Counted from the stretch's first letter, positions 1 through 7,092 are shown. The stretch: 10,175 bases of DNA from Calditrichia bacterium (GCA_026991005.1 JALXCH010000638.1:1-10175), one strand, 5' to 3'. Program-made: numbers and translations. The notes: a model not told the origin generated them from the sequence alone.

Positions 1-107
1 CTGAAATAAAAAAAGTGAACATTAACGGCCAATGGTATTTAGCTGAAATAAATTCCAAAACCAAAAATCTGATTAAAAAACTAAATATGGACATACCTAT
101 TACGTAA
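1..107 (+). CDS. C-terminal fragment of an unidentified protein (5' end outside window)
   Basis: A reading frame is open from base 3 to a TAA at 105-107 and gives 34 residues, including INGQWYLAEINSKTKNL and ending MDIPIT. The 'NGQWYLAEI' stretch has the look of a beta-strand pair in a real protein and is unlike the low-complexity translations of the spacer that follows. The rest of the gene lies to the left of the window, so no family can be assigned. The frame is short, and in AT-rich DNA an open run of this length can arise by chance, so this is a moderate call. Its last third overlaps an AATTCCAAA stretch resembling the spacer repeats, so a natural or repeat-truncated end are both possible. 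Confidence 0.5.
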   Translation, partial: EIKKVNINGQWYLAEINSKTKNLIKKLNMDIPIT

Positions 108-211
108 ATTTGGCGGAGTTAAGGGTTAAATCCATCCCAAAACTACATTTAATCTGCACGAATTCAATCAATTTAAAATTCTTAATTCAAAAACAATCTA
201 ACAGGATCCTT

Positions 212-267
212 ACCTAATTATGTTTTTATTTTTTATTCGTGAATATTCGTGCTATTCGTGGTTAAAT
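212..267. repeat. ATTCGTG degenerate repeat, block A
   Basis: The block starts ACCTAATTATGTTTTTATT and runs into three closely spaced copies of ATTCGTG (from 235), ending in GGTTAAAT. The same order (ACCTRATTAT, T-rich run, ATTCGTG units, GGTTAAA) occurs again at 505-555, so the two blocks are copies of one dispersed element. No reading frame in it looks coding. Confidence 0.7.
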
Positions 268-293
268 ATTTCGAGGGACGAATGAATACGGTA

Positions 294-362
294 AGCCAGG
301 TAGTCTGGCTATCCGGAGCCGGAAACACTCTCGGCAAAACAATAAATGCTGCTTCGCAGCAT
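294..362 (+). other. Hairpin-rich segment between repeat blocks
   Basis: This GC-richer island lies in an AT-rich spacer. AGCCAG/CTGGCT pairs at 294-299 with 305-310 around a 5-nt loop. GCCG/CGGC can pair in the middle (about 318-335). ATGCTGC/GCAGCAT pairs at 346-352 with 356-362 around TTC. No known RNA family is recognised. The 60-residue frame across it starts at a GTG inside the repeat and is not convincing. It may be a small RNA, part of the dispersed element, or a decayed gene. Confidence 0.25.
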
Positions 363-394
363 AACGCCTTGGGAGAGGTGTACTACAAAAGCGC

Positions 395-484
395 AAATTC
401 CAAATCCCAAAAGACAATCCCCAATTTATAAATAACAAACCTCAAACACCAAAATAAAACGCATTAAATTCCAAAAAACAAATG
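395..484. repeat. CAAA-rich low-complexity repeat stretch
   Basis: The stretch is purine-biased, with repeated AAATTCCAAA (396-405 and 466-475) and CCCAAAA/CACCAAAA variants, and is almost free of G. A related AATTCCAAAACCAAAA run occurs at 51-66. It joins the hairpin segment to the second ATTCGTG block. Nothing coding or regulatory is visible. Confidence 0.5.
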
Positions 485-504
485 ATTTAACTACTTCTTT
501 TTTA

Positions 505-629
505 ACCTGATTATATTTTTATTCGTGCTCATTCGTGCTATTCGTGGTTAAACGTTCATTCGTGTCCATTCGCGTGATTCGTGGGCCAATAAACACGGTT
601 AAATGCCCATTTGTGTGATTCGCGGTTAA
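505..629. repeat. ATTCGTG degenerate repeat, block B
   Basis: At least seven ATTCGTG-like units (ATTCGTGCTC, ATTCGTGCTA, TTCGTGGTTA, TTCATTCGTGTCC, ATTCGCGTG, ATTCGTGGG, ATTCGCGG) follow one another at roughly 9-15 nt spacing, interleaved with GGTTAA(A/G) boxes at 546, 598 and 624. The start matches block A. The units are too short, too degenerate and too irregular for a CRISPR array. The block ends 28 nt before the stop codon of the transporter gene, which converges on it from the right. Confidence 0.7.
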
Positions 630-657
630 GTGCCCGGGGATACCGAAAAGAGGCAAG

Positions 658-1986
658 TTAGCTTACTACTCCCGGACGTTCCAGCACACCCCCTTCGCGG
701 GCGTCGGCACGCTTAAGCAAGATGGCGAAAACCAGCCCCAATACCCCCAGACTGGCAAACATGATCATGCTGCTGGTGTAGGTATGGGTCAGGTCGCGCA
801 GCCGACCGTTCAGGAAGGGGAATAATGCCAACCCAATGTTCTGAATGGTGGTCATAAGCCCGTAAGCCGTACCCACCCGCTCTTTGGGAACAATCAGAGG
901 AACAGAAGGCCACATGGCAGCGGGCACCAGCACAAAGGCTGCACCCAGGGTAATCATGGGCAATACCGGGTAAATATGGGTCAGCCCCATAGCCAGGTGA
1001 CTGGGAATCATCAAAAGGGAGCCAATAATCATCAGGGTGGCTCGCTTCCCGATTTTATCCACCAACTGCCCGGCAAAGGGCGCAAATACCATAGAGGCAA
1101 AGATAATGATGGACGTAATACCGCCCGCAGTGCTGAACATGTGAATGAAATTGTTGAAAACCTGGTAAATAAATCCGCCAGTGGCTTCGGCTACCCGGGG
1201 AATATGCCATTTATCCACAAAGAAATCGGTAGAGAGGGCGGTGAAGGGGAAGATGGCGGAATAGAAGGTAACACACAACAAGGTAACGTACCAGAAGCTG
1301 GGTTTAAACGCTTTGATGTCCGCCCACACAATTTTTTCTTCCGCACCTTCTTCCTTCAGTTCCAGCACGTGTTCGCCGCGTAAATCCATAATGATGTAAA
1401 TGATATTCGCCAGCAACGAGACGCCACAAAAGATGACTGCAGCCCACAGGGAATAGCTGTATCCTCCAAAATGCTGGGCAATGAGTTCGCCCGTATTAAA
1501 GCTGAACAACGTTCCCAGGCGGCTTACGGTAAGGGCAATTCCAAAGGAAAGGGCTAATTCCTTACCCTTGAACCATCGGGCTAAAATGGCGCTCTGGGCA
1601 ACCACTAACGGTTCGGAGCCTGCGCCGAAAATGAAGCGCCCCAAAAAAAGGATGGGAATGCTTTTCGCCATCGCCACAATGGTAGCACCCACGAAGACCA
1701 GAATGGAGAACAACATGCTGGCTTTTCGCGTCCCCAGTTTGTCAATCAGTACCCCGCCGATAAACACCGAAAGGATGGCAGCAATGCTGTACATGGTGTA
1801 AAAAGAGCCCACCGTTCCGCGCTGGGCACCTAACTCTTCGACCAGGCGCGGAGCAATGGCTCCAATAATATCGTAGGCAAAGTAACTACCAAAAGTTAGC
1901 AACGAGACAAACAGAAGCACGGTAAAGCGGTAAAGGCGTGTCGCCGGATGAAAAAACGGATATTGTGAGGTTGAAGCTGCAGTCAT
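658..1986 (-). CDS. MFSD1-like major facilitator superfamily transporter
   Basis: This is a predicted inner-membrane carrier of 442 residues with about 12 hydrophobic segments. MFS motif A is clear after TM2 (GGVLIDKLGTRK, residues 77-88), and a second copy lies in the C-half (GQLVDKIGKRA, 306-316). Several stretches match my recollection of animal MFSD1: YDIIGA near residue 40, GRFIFGAGSEPLVVAQ (116-131) then ARWFKGKELALSFG, and AMWPSVPLIVPKERVGTAYG (357-376) then IQNIGLAL. MFSD1 is a lysosomal dipeptide carrier; the bacterial substrate is unknown. The start at 1986 is preferred because GGGAG (1992-1996) lies 5 nt upstream; the in-frame ATG at 1998 has no such site. A terminator upstream separates it from ilvE. 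An imperfect dyad (CATGTTG/CAACTTG, 2001-2018) lies just upstream and could be an operator. The superfamily is sure; MFSD1 kinship is by motif memory only. Confidence 0.9.
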   Translation of the reverse strand: MTAASTSQYPFFHPATRLYRFTVLLFVSLLTFGSYFAYDIIGAIAPRLVEELGAQRGTVGSFYTMYSIAAILSVFIGGVLIDKLGTRKASMLFSILVFVGATIVAMAKSIPILFLGRFIFGAGSEPLVVAQSAILARWFKGKELALSFGIALTVSRLGTLFSFNTGELIAQHFGGYSYSLWAAVIFCGVSLLANIIYIIMDLRGEHVLELKEEGAEEKIVWADIKAFKPSFWYVTLLCVTFYSAIFPFTALSTDFFVDKWHIPRVAEATGGFIYQVFNNFIHMFSTAGGITSIIIFASMVFAPFAGQLVDKIGKRATLMIIGSLLMIPSHLAMGLTHIYPVLPMITLGAAFVLVPAAMWPSVPLIVPKERVGTAYGLMTTIQNIGLALFPFLNGRLRDLTHTYTSSMIMFASLGVLGLVFAILLKRADAREGGVLERPGVVS

Positions 1987-2091
1987 AGCATCTCCCATTT
2001 CATGTTGTTTTCAACTTGTACACTCAGCAATATCATTTAATATAAAAAAAAGCGGAAAAAATGAAATTAAAAAAATATTTTTTGGAGTGGG

Positions 2092-2126
2092 AAATAAAAA
2101 AAGCCCGACACCTTCCGATGCCGGGC
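2092..2126 (-). terminator. Rho-independent terminator of the aminotransferase operon
   Basis: Read on the minus strand, GCCCGGCA (2126-2119) pairs with TGTCGGGC (2110-2103) as an 8-bp stem with one G-T pair and an 8-nt loop. It is followed at once by TTTTTTTATTT (2102-2092). It lies about 27 nt past the ilvE stop. The other strand has no T-run after the stem, so it acts on the minus strand only. Confidence 0.88.
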
Positions 2127-2152
2127 GCAATTGTCAAAAAACAATTCCAGGA

Positions 2153-3082
2153 TTAAATATATTGCAGCCAGCCGTGTCGATCTTCTTTTTCTCCGGAAAC
2201 AATAGCAAAGAACTCATCCTGCAGCATTTTTGTAATGGGACCGCGTTTGCCTTCTCCAATAATGATTTTATCGATGCTGCGGATGGGGGTAATTTCCGCT
2301 GCTGTTCCAGTAAAGAACACTTCATCGGCCAGGTACAACATTTCACGAGGAATCATCTCTTCCCGCACCTCGATGCCCAGATCTTTACACAATTGAATCA
2401 CCGACCAGCGAGTAATGCCAGGAAGTACCGATGCGGAAAGCGGCGGCGTGTACACCTTCCCCTCTCGCACCACAAAAATATTCTCGCCACTGCCCTCGGA
2501 AACGTATCCGTAAGAATCCAGCGCAATGCCTTCCACATATCCGTTTAGTATGGCTTCCATTTTAATAAGCTGGGAGTTCATGTAGTTGGCGCCCGCTTTA
2601 GCCAGCGAAGGTAAGGTATCCGGAGAAAATCGGTGCCAGGACGAAATTTGCACATCCACACCCTTTTCCAGCGCTTCCGGTCCCAGATATTTGCCCCAGT
2701 ACCAGGTAATGATGTAGGTCTCGATGGGAGAATTGAAGGGATTTACCCCGAACTCTCCCAGTCCCCGGAAAATTACCGGACGGATGTAGCATTCTTCAAA
2801 ATGATTTACCTTAACCGATTCCATGCAGGCATTGTAAATATCCTCGTAACTGTAATCTTCTGGAACCATGCGGTAAATTTTGGCGGAGTTGAACAGGCGC
2901 TTCACGTGTTCGGGAAGCCGAAAGATGGCACTTCCCTGTTTGGTTTTGTAACAACGAATACCTTCGAAAACGGAGGTACCGTAATGCACCACATGGGACA
3001 TGACGTGGATTTTCGCATCGTCCCAGTAAATAAATTTTCCATTATACCATATTTTTTGGGCAAGGCCTGTATTCGGAATCAT
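2153..3082 (-). CDS. ilvE: Branched-chain amino acid aminotransferase (IlvE type)
   Basis: This PLP-dependent fold-type IV aminotransferase of 309 residues transfers an amino group between leucine, isoleucine or valine and 2-oxoglutarate, the last step of branched-chain amino acid synthesis or the first of breakdown. It follows E. coli IlvE almost throughout: [20 protein letters not shown] near the N-terminus, SAKIYR, the PLP lysine in [13 protein letters not shown] (K162), [54 protein letters not shown] and a C-terminal HGWLQYI. Length is normal for the family. The start is ATG 3082, with AGGAGG 4 nt upstream; a GTG at 3106 would put that site inside the gene. It is the second gene of a two-gene unit, 30 nt after another aminotransferase of the same fold, and is closed by a terminator. 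Confidence 0.96.
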   Translation of the reverse strand: MIPNTGLAQKIWYNGKFIYWDDAKIHVMSHVVHYGTSVFEGIRCYKTKQGSAIFRLPEHVKRLFNSAKIYRMVPEDYSYEDIYNACMESVKVNHFEECYIRPVIFRGLGEFGVNPFNSPIETYIITWYWGKYLGPEALEKGVDVQISSWHRFSPDTLPSLAKAGANYMNSQLIKMEAILNGYVEGIALDSYGYVSEGSGENIFVVREGKVYTPPLSASVLPGITRWSVIQLCKDLGIEVREEMIPREMLYLADEVFFTGTAAEITPIRSIDKIIIGEGKRGPITKMLQDEFFAIVSGEKEDRHGWLQYI

Positions 3083-3086
3083 GTTT

Positions 3087-3092
3087 CCTCCT
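3087..3092 (-). promoter_or_regulatory. Shine-Dalgarno site fixing the ilvE start
   Basis: AGGAGG on the minus strand lies 4 nt before ATG 3082. It decides against the longer GTG start at 3106, which has no such site and would read MKLNTGGN before the family's usual beginning. Confidence 0.8.
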
Positions 3093-3112
3093 GTGTTTAA
3101 TTTCACCTGGAT

Positions 3113-4150
3113 TTACACAATGACGGTTACCCAGCCGTAGGGATCATCTTCCCGCTGGAACTGGATGCCGGTGAGCCGGTTGTACAGCTTGTGAGCCAAC
3201 TGGTAATTGTTGCGGTTAACATCGTAGGTGGTACCCTGCCAGCCAATATGGCTCACCGGCGTAATAATTGCTCCCGTACCGCTCACAAAACATTCTTTCG
3301 CATGCTTTACCACTTCTTCCACACTCACTTTGCGCTCTTCAACATTAAGATTCATTTCCCGCCGTGCCAGTTGAATAATGGAATCCCGCGTAATGCCGGG
3401 CAGGATGGAACCCAGTTGCGGGGTAACTAGGGTGTCGTCTTCCATTAAAGCAAAGAAATTGGCTACTCCGGCCTCTTCGATGTATTTATTTTCGCAGGGA
3501 TCCAGATAGATGACATCGTCGAAGCCCTCTTTTTTCGCCACTTTTTTGGGAGCCATGGTAACGGGATAATTGCACACCGCTTTGGCATCACCTGTCCCGT
3601 TGGGAGTAGCGCGGCTGATATTTTTGGCCGTCAGTTTCACCACGCCTAATTTCTCCTCCGCTTTATCGAAATAGGGGCCCACTGGGCTGGCATAGACGAA
3701 AAACAGATATTCCAGTGCAGCACGCACCCCCAGAAGGGGTTCGATGCCAATGCATACGGGACGCAAATACATGCTGCAACGCCCATCCTCGCTTTTCGGT
3801 ACAAAATCCCGGTTGGCAATTACCGTCCGGCGGACGGCGTCCAGAAATTTTTCTTCGGGAATATCAGGAATGGCCAGCTTCTGCGCGCTGCGGCGGAAAC
3901 GCCGGGCATTTTCTTCGGGACGGAACATCACAATATGTCCCTGTACACTGTAATACGCTTTCATCCCTTCGAAAATTCCCTGACCGTAATTCAAAATATT
4001 GGCAGCCGGAGAAAGGGCAATCTCGTGAAAATCCACAATAGCGCCCTTGTTCCAGCTACCGTTGCGGTAATAACTTTCGTACATCTTCATTTCGTGTGCG
4101 TACGGGTAAAGCGAAAAGGTCAAATCGTCGCAATTAATGGAGCGAGCCAT
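3113..4150 (-). CDS. Branched-chain aminotransferase-family protein (long, eukaryote/Bacillus-like subfamily)
   Basis: This is a fold-type IV PLP aminotransferase of 345 residues, close to the usual length of the longer BCAT subfamily (about 350-370). Markers in order: ILNYGQGIFEGMKAYYS (52-68), FRPEENARRF (76-85), MYLRPVCIGIEPLLGV (127-142), VYASPVGPYF (152-161), the PLP lysine in NGTGDAKAVCNYP (K190), YIEEAGVANFF with the cofactor-contacting glutamate (about E226), GSILPGITRDSI, FVSGTGAIITPV and PYGWVTVIV. The motif after the lysine reads AVCNYP instead of the usual VGGNYA, so substrate preference may differ. ATG 4150 has GGAGG 7 nt upstream. It is the first gene of the unit, 30 nt before ilvE. 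The two proteins belong to different subfamilies and are not a recent duplication. Family is secure; strict branched-chain specificity is inferred. Confidence 0.92.
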   Translation of the reverse strand: MARSINCDDLTFSLYPYAHEMKMYESYYRNGSWNKGAIVDFHEIALSPAANILNYGQGIFEGMKAYYSVQGHIVMFRPEENARRFRRSAQKLAIPDIPEEKFLDAVRRTVIANRDFVPKSEDGRCSMYLRPVCIGIEPLLGVRAALEYLFFVYASPVGPYFDKAEEKLGVVKLTAKNISRATPNGTGDAKAVCNYPVTMAPKKVAKKEGFDDVIYLDPCENKYIEEAGVANFFALMEDDTLVTPQLGSILPGITRDSIIQLARREMNLNVEERKVSVEEVVKHAKECFVSGTGAIITPVSHIGWQGTTYDVNRNNYQLAHKLYNRLTGIQFQREDDPYGWVTVIV

Positions 4151-4180
4151 GCATTGTCCTCCAATTGGAATGGTTCAATA

Positions 4181-4209
4181 TTTGTAATATATTTACCTTT
4201 ACCATTCAA
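4181..4209 (-). promoter_or_regulatory. Possible sigma-70-type promoter for the aminotransferase unit
   Basis: On the minus strand TTGAAT (4209-4204) and TACAAA (4186-4181) are 17 nt apart, and the -10 box ends 30 nt before the ATG at 4150. TATATT overlaps as another -10 choice. The 4151-4405 spacer shows no clear terminator for the upstream deacylase/GNAT unit, so read-through is possible. AT-rich DNA gives such matches often. Confidence 0.3.
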
Positions 4210-4405
4210 TTTAATGAGAATTGAATTTAAAATAAAAAGATTTTTCAGATTCTTCCAGGAAGGGTTCTGGGAGTGGTAAGTGGAAAGAAAGCGGCTCAAA
4301 AATGGGCACATTTCCGGATGATGAAAGCAAGTGAACCCGGAAGCAACGAGAAAGCACGTGGAGGTTGGGAATGCGTTGATTGAGATAAAAGCAAGATGGT
4401 GTAGA

Positions 4406-5311
4406 TTAACAGGTTACCAGTTTGTCCATCTCCTCCTGTTTGCTATCGAACAGCTCCCGGTCCAGTTCGTAATGGTACTGCCGGGTGGTTTTTTTCACGA
4501 AATTGCGGTATTCTTTACTGGAGAAATAATCCTGCAAATCGCGGTTCAGTGGAATAATTTGCTCGGCGACGAACCATTTGAATGGCTTGTTGTTTTCGGT
4601 AACGCATTTTAGCTCAATAGCCCAAGAGACCGTGGCCAGGGAATAGCGAGAGAGCAAATCCCGTTCGATAGCTCTGCGTTTTGCTTCGTAAAGGGGATCC
4701 AGATATTTGAACTGGGGGCTGTACATCTGGGCGTTGTGAAAATGTTCCGGAACATTGAGTAGTCCCGCCAATCGCAGGCGTCCGGTCATGATAACCAGAA
4801 TCTCCATCACCATATCGCCCATTCCCAGCCCGGGATATTTTTGTCCCGGCAGGCGGGGCTTTTCCGGGGTAAACTTTCCCCGGGGATGCTGCATGCACAA
4901 CCACTCCACAGCCACCACCTCAAAATTGCGTCCGTAAATCCGCGAGGGGAAAGGCGGGTACACGGTGATATGTTTCCGTTTAACAATCAGCTCCCCCAGC
5001 AGATGCTGGTTGTCTTTTTTCTCGTAATAGATGGCGATGCGTTGTTTGTAAGGGTCGCGGGTATCGACCACCGTTTTGAAATGATCGTAGCCCCGTTTGC
5101 GCAATTCATCGTAAACGCCGTATTTTTCCAGCGCATAGCGAATTCCATCCGGGGAATAAAATCCCAGAAAAAAGGGCGAACTGCGCCCGCTGGGAGGTGC
5201 GCCCAGGATCTCCTCGAAATTCAAAGCCAGCTCTTTCTCCTGCAACCGACGCAATTGATGCGTGCTCAGGCGCCGGGAAATCCATTGGAGTCGAAAACGA
5301 CGCTTGGACAT
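4406..5311 (-). CDS. GNAT-like protein of unknown substrate, partner of the HDAC-family gene
   Basis: I do not recognise this 301-residue protein as a named family. The middle reads like a GNAT acyltransferase core: a strand EVVAVEWLCMQ (131-141), a glycine-rich loop QKYPGLGMG (157-165) in the place of the acetyl-CoA pyrophosphate loop, a helix DMVMEILVIMTGRL, a strand LAGLLNVPEH (181-190), then FHNAQMYSPQFKYLDP (191-206), which resembles the end of the GNAT fold. The N-terminus is basic (MSKRRFRLQW) and the C-terminal third is charged and helical. There is no signal peptide or membrane segment, so it is probably cytoplasmic. The ATG lies 7 nt after the HDAC stop, so the two are almost certainly co-transcribed. 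The ribosome site is weak (AAGGAAAG or AGGGA overlapping the end of the upstream gene). Coding status is secure; the GNAT reading is moderate. Confidence 0.85.
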   Translation of the reverse strand: MSKRRFRLQWISRRLSTHQLRRLQEKELALNFEEILGAPPSGRSSPFFLGFYSPDGIRYALEKYGVYDELRKRGYDHFKTVVDTRDPYKQRIAIYYEKKDNQHLLGELIVKRKHITVYPPFPSRIYGRNFEVVAVEWLCMQHPRGKFTPEKPRLPGQKYPGLGMGDMVMEILVIMTGRLRLAGLLNVPEHFHNAQMYSPQFKYLDPLYEAKRRAIERDLLSRYSLATVSWAIELKCVTENNKPFKWFVAEQIIPLNRDLQDYFSSKEYRNFVKKTTRQYHYELDRELFDSKQEEMDKLVTC

Positions 5312-5318
5312 ATTCCCT

Positions 5319-6248
5319 TTACTTTCCTTTTTTCAATGCCCATTTAATGAAATTGTAATACACTTTCCAGCTCTCCGGCCCGTAGCCCCCGGCTCCCAGA
5401 ATCGCCAAAGGTAACTTCTTCGCCCGCACTAAAGTGAAAACAAATTTATCCCGCTCCAGCATTCCCATTTCGCTAATATCGAAATCGCCCAGAGTGTCCT
5501 GAATATATGGGTCGCTGCCCGCCAGGTAAATAACCAACTCGGGACGAAATGTCCGGAACACTTCGGGAAGATGCTCCTTCAGAACACGCAGGTATTCCTC
5601 ATCTTTTACATGAGAAGGCAGCTCAATATCCAGGTTGTTGATCTTTCGGGTACAATCCACCCAGCTTTCGGCATGGATGGAAAATGTAAACACCGACTCA
5701 TCTTCTTTGAAAAAGAGCAAATTCCCGTTACCCTGGTGGTAGTCCAGATCCACAATCAGAATGCGCTCGGCCTTCTTTTGCAACTGTATTTTGCGAATGG
5801 CAATGGCAACATCGTTAATCAGGCAAAAACCTTCGGCACGGTCTGGATGAGCATGGTGGTAACCGCCGCCCAGGTTAAATACGGGATTTCCATGGTCCAG
5901 GGTGTACTGGGTGGCCAGAACGGTTCCTCCCGCCACATAACGAAAGTATTCGAAGATGTACTCATCCCAGGGATTCACGTAATCCAGATTCAGGATTTCG
6001 CCGACGTAGAGGGGATTTTTCAATCGGTTTAAATACTCCCGGGTATGCACCAGGAGTAAATCTTCATCGCTTAATCGCGGTGCTTTTAGCACATCCTTCC
6101 GGCGAATGAGATGTTCCTTAATCAATTGATCGCGAATTTTTTTAAATTTCATAACATCGAAGGATTGGCGGGAATCGCGGGAGTGGATTGCCGTCATGTA
6201 TTCGTTACGATACACAATTTTGCAGCATTTTCTTCTGAACCACCACAT
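5319..6248 (-). CDS. Histone deacetylase-family deacylase (class IV/HDAC11-like)
   Basis: This is a zinc-dependent arginase/deacetylase-fold enzyme of 309 residues that removes acyl groups from lysine or related amides. All key positions are present: the histidine pair in GGGYHHAHPDR (H131, H132), zinc ligands in DLDYHQGNGN (D169, H171) and AGSDPYIQD (D246), and the catalytic tyrosine in LGAGGYG (Y289). 'HQGNG' in place of the class I/II 'HHGNG', with VHTREYLNRLK, AEGFCLINDVAIAI and DEEYLRVLKEHLPEVF, resembles human HDAC11, a class IV enzyme with strong fatty-deacylase activity. The start at ATG 6248 is the first ATG and follows AAAGGG. A longer TTG start at 6335 would lie upstream of the likely promoter and adds residues unlike the family. 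The enzyme is followed after 7 nt by a GNAT-like gene. Family is firm; the substrate is unknown and could be proteins, polyamines or small amides. Confidence 0.94.
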   Translation of the reverse strand: MWWFRRKCCKIVYRNEYMTAIHSRDSRQSFDVMKFKKIRDQLIKEHLIRRKDVLKAPRLSDEDLLLVHTREYLNRLKNPLYVGEILNLDYVNPWDEYIFEYFRYVAGGTVLATQYTLDHGNPVFNLGGGYHHAHPDRAEGFCLINDVAIAIRKIQLQKKAERILIVDLDYHQGNGNLLFFKEDESVFTFSIHAESWVDCTRKINNLDIELPSHVKDEEYLRVLKEHLPEVFRTFRPELVIYLAGSDPYIQDTLGDFDISEMGMLERDKFVFTLVRAKKLPLAILGAGGYGPESWKVYYNFIKWALKKGK

Positions 6249-6272
6249 GGGAGCCCTTTCTTCAGCCCCGGA

Positions 6273-6301
6273 AATATAGATGCGATTTGGGCAGGGTGCA
6301 A
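6273..6301 (-). promoter_or_regulatory. Likely sigma-70-type promoter for the HDAC/GNAT unit
   Basis: On the minus strand TTGCAC (6301-6296) and TATATT (6278-6273) are separated by exactly 17 nt, and the -10 box ends 24 nt before ATG 6248. The -10 matches 5 of 6 consensus bases; the -35 keeps the TTG core. Its position between the TTG at 6335 and ATG 6248 supports the shorter protein. Confidence 0.5.
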
Positions 6302-6358
6302 GATGGGGATTAAATGGTGAGCAATGCCAAACCAAAACTCGCTTTAGAAAAATAGTTG

Positions 6359-6389
6359 GGTTAAAGCTCTATGAGAAGGAGGTTTTTCC
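6359..6389 (+). repeat. Dispersed motif copy 1 (GGTTAA-AGCTCTATG...AAGGAGGTTTTTCC)
   Basis: GGTTAA, AGCTCTATG (6365-6373) and AAGGAGGTTTTTCC (6376-6389) occur in the same order and strand as at 9361-9400. The second copy has one extra base after GGTTAA and a longer spacer between the two halves. Both copies lie in spacers upstream of plus-strand genes for exported proteins, about 700 nt and 90 nt before the ATG. This copy also lies upstream of the minus-strand HDAC promoter. Confidence 0.6.
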
Positions 6390-6889
6390 ATATTCTCTTC
6401 CGGTTGTATTATAAATATTCTTCGCCTCGCCTGCTGCAAGATTTTAAAAGACACCAAAGCATGATTGTCGAGAATCGTTATTCACTCAATTGAAGAGAGC
6501 GTATACCACGCATAGAGTCTTGCAAACAGAATGCTGCCCGATTCGGGTTTTGTGCGTAAGGAATTTAGGGAATGAACGAAAAATTACCCGAAAAAAATTT
6601 CGTTATTATTCGTTATGTTATGGTACATATACTCATCTCGTATTTTTTAAAACCGTTCAAGAGGCAGGGGTAATCCACCGTTTATTCTCAATAGAATTTA
6701 ATCCGAGAAGCGTTTGCCCCAAAATTTTATCCGGTCATCGAAAGTTTTTAACAAATTTCTAAACAATTTTTTATTTGGTACTCCCAAAAGTTTTCATTAC
6801 ATTTTAAACGAGGTTAAGAAGAACTTTCGTTTTTTATTCCGCTTTTGTAATTCCGTTTTTATAAATTTTTATTAAAACAAATCATAAAC

Positions 6890-6988
6890 CACGGGACGTA
6901 AACCTGATTTGTCGATTCCGTGCCGGTTAGGTGAAATGTTTTTTGGTGTCAAAAGCTCCCGGTGGGATAGTGTTTCTTTGCTATCTCA
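6890..6988 (+). other. Possible structured 5' leader of the secreted-protein gene
   Basis: CACGG (6890-6894) can pair with CCGTG (6918-6922), while AACC (6901-6904) can pair with GGTT (6925-6928), or ACCT with AGGT. These pairings cross, as in an H-type pseudoknot. Further down, TGGGATAG (6963-6970) pairs with CTATCTCA (6981-6988) around a 10-nt loop. The GGGACGTAAACC and GCCGGTT words recall the class I cyclic-di-GMP riboswitch core, but the GNRA-capped helix of that family is missing. Treat as an unassigned structured leader at best. Confidence 0.25.
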
Positions 6989-7092
6989 TCAAAAATAGGA
7001 TTCGAAATAGTATTCATAAATATACACGGATCACAAATAATGACCTAAAAATACCTTAAATTAACCCAAACATTAAAAACATGGAGAGGAAA

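Larger units (their letters stand above)
6302..7092. other. AT-rich intergenic region between divergent genes
   Basis: About 790 nt lie between the HDAC promoter and the secreted-protein start. The stretch contains a repeat copy (6359-6389), a 7-bp inverted repeat AACGAAA/TTTCGTT (6575-6581 with 6598-6604), the palindrome CCCGATTCGGG (6537-6547) and a possibly structured leader (6890-6988). The 90-residue frame at 6490-6762 has no ribosome site or family signal, and I do not accept it as a gene. The promoter of the downstream gene is probably here but I cannot place it. Confidence 0.5.

Noticed and set aside
335..364. A run reading AACAATAAATGCTGCTTCGCAGCATAA looked like a tmRNA tag end (…FAA stop)
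   Set aside because: No tRNA-like 5' or 3' halves, no TPsiC sequence and no CCA end lie nearby; the match rests on a simple GCTGC hairpin.
249..431. 60-residue reading frame in the left spacer
   Set aside because: It starts at a GTG inside the ATTCGTG repeat, has no ribosome site, and ends in the CAAA-rich low-complexity stretch.
212..629. CRISPR array from the repeated ATTCGTG units
   Set aside because: Units are 7-10 nt, degenerate and irregularly spaced with no unique spacers of constant length and no cas genes.
976..1383. 135-residue frame opposite the transporter gene
   Set aside because: It is the antisense shadow of a well-supported membrane protein, and its composition (G-, H- and Q-rich) reflects the opposite codons.
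6249..6335. 29-residue N-terminal extension of the HDAC-family protein from a TTG start
   Set aside because: The extra residues do not resemble the family, and the likely promoter (6273-6301) lies inside this stretch, so ATG 6248 is preferred.
6490..6762. 90-residue reading frame in the 6302-7092 spacer
   Set aside because: No ribosome site, no family resemblance, basic low-quality composition and a position in AT-rich spacer.
6886..6935. Class I cyclic-di-GMP riboswitch
   Set aside because: Only GGGACGyAAA and GCCGG-like words match; the GNRA-capped P1b helix and the closing P1 stem are not visible. Kept only as a possible structured leader.
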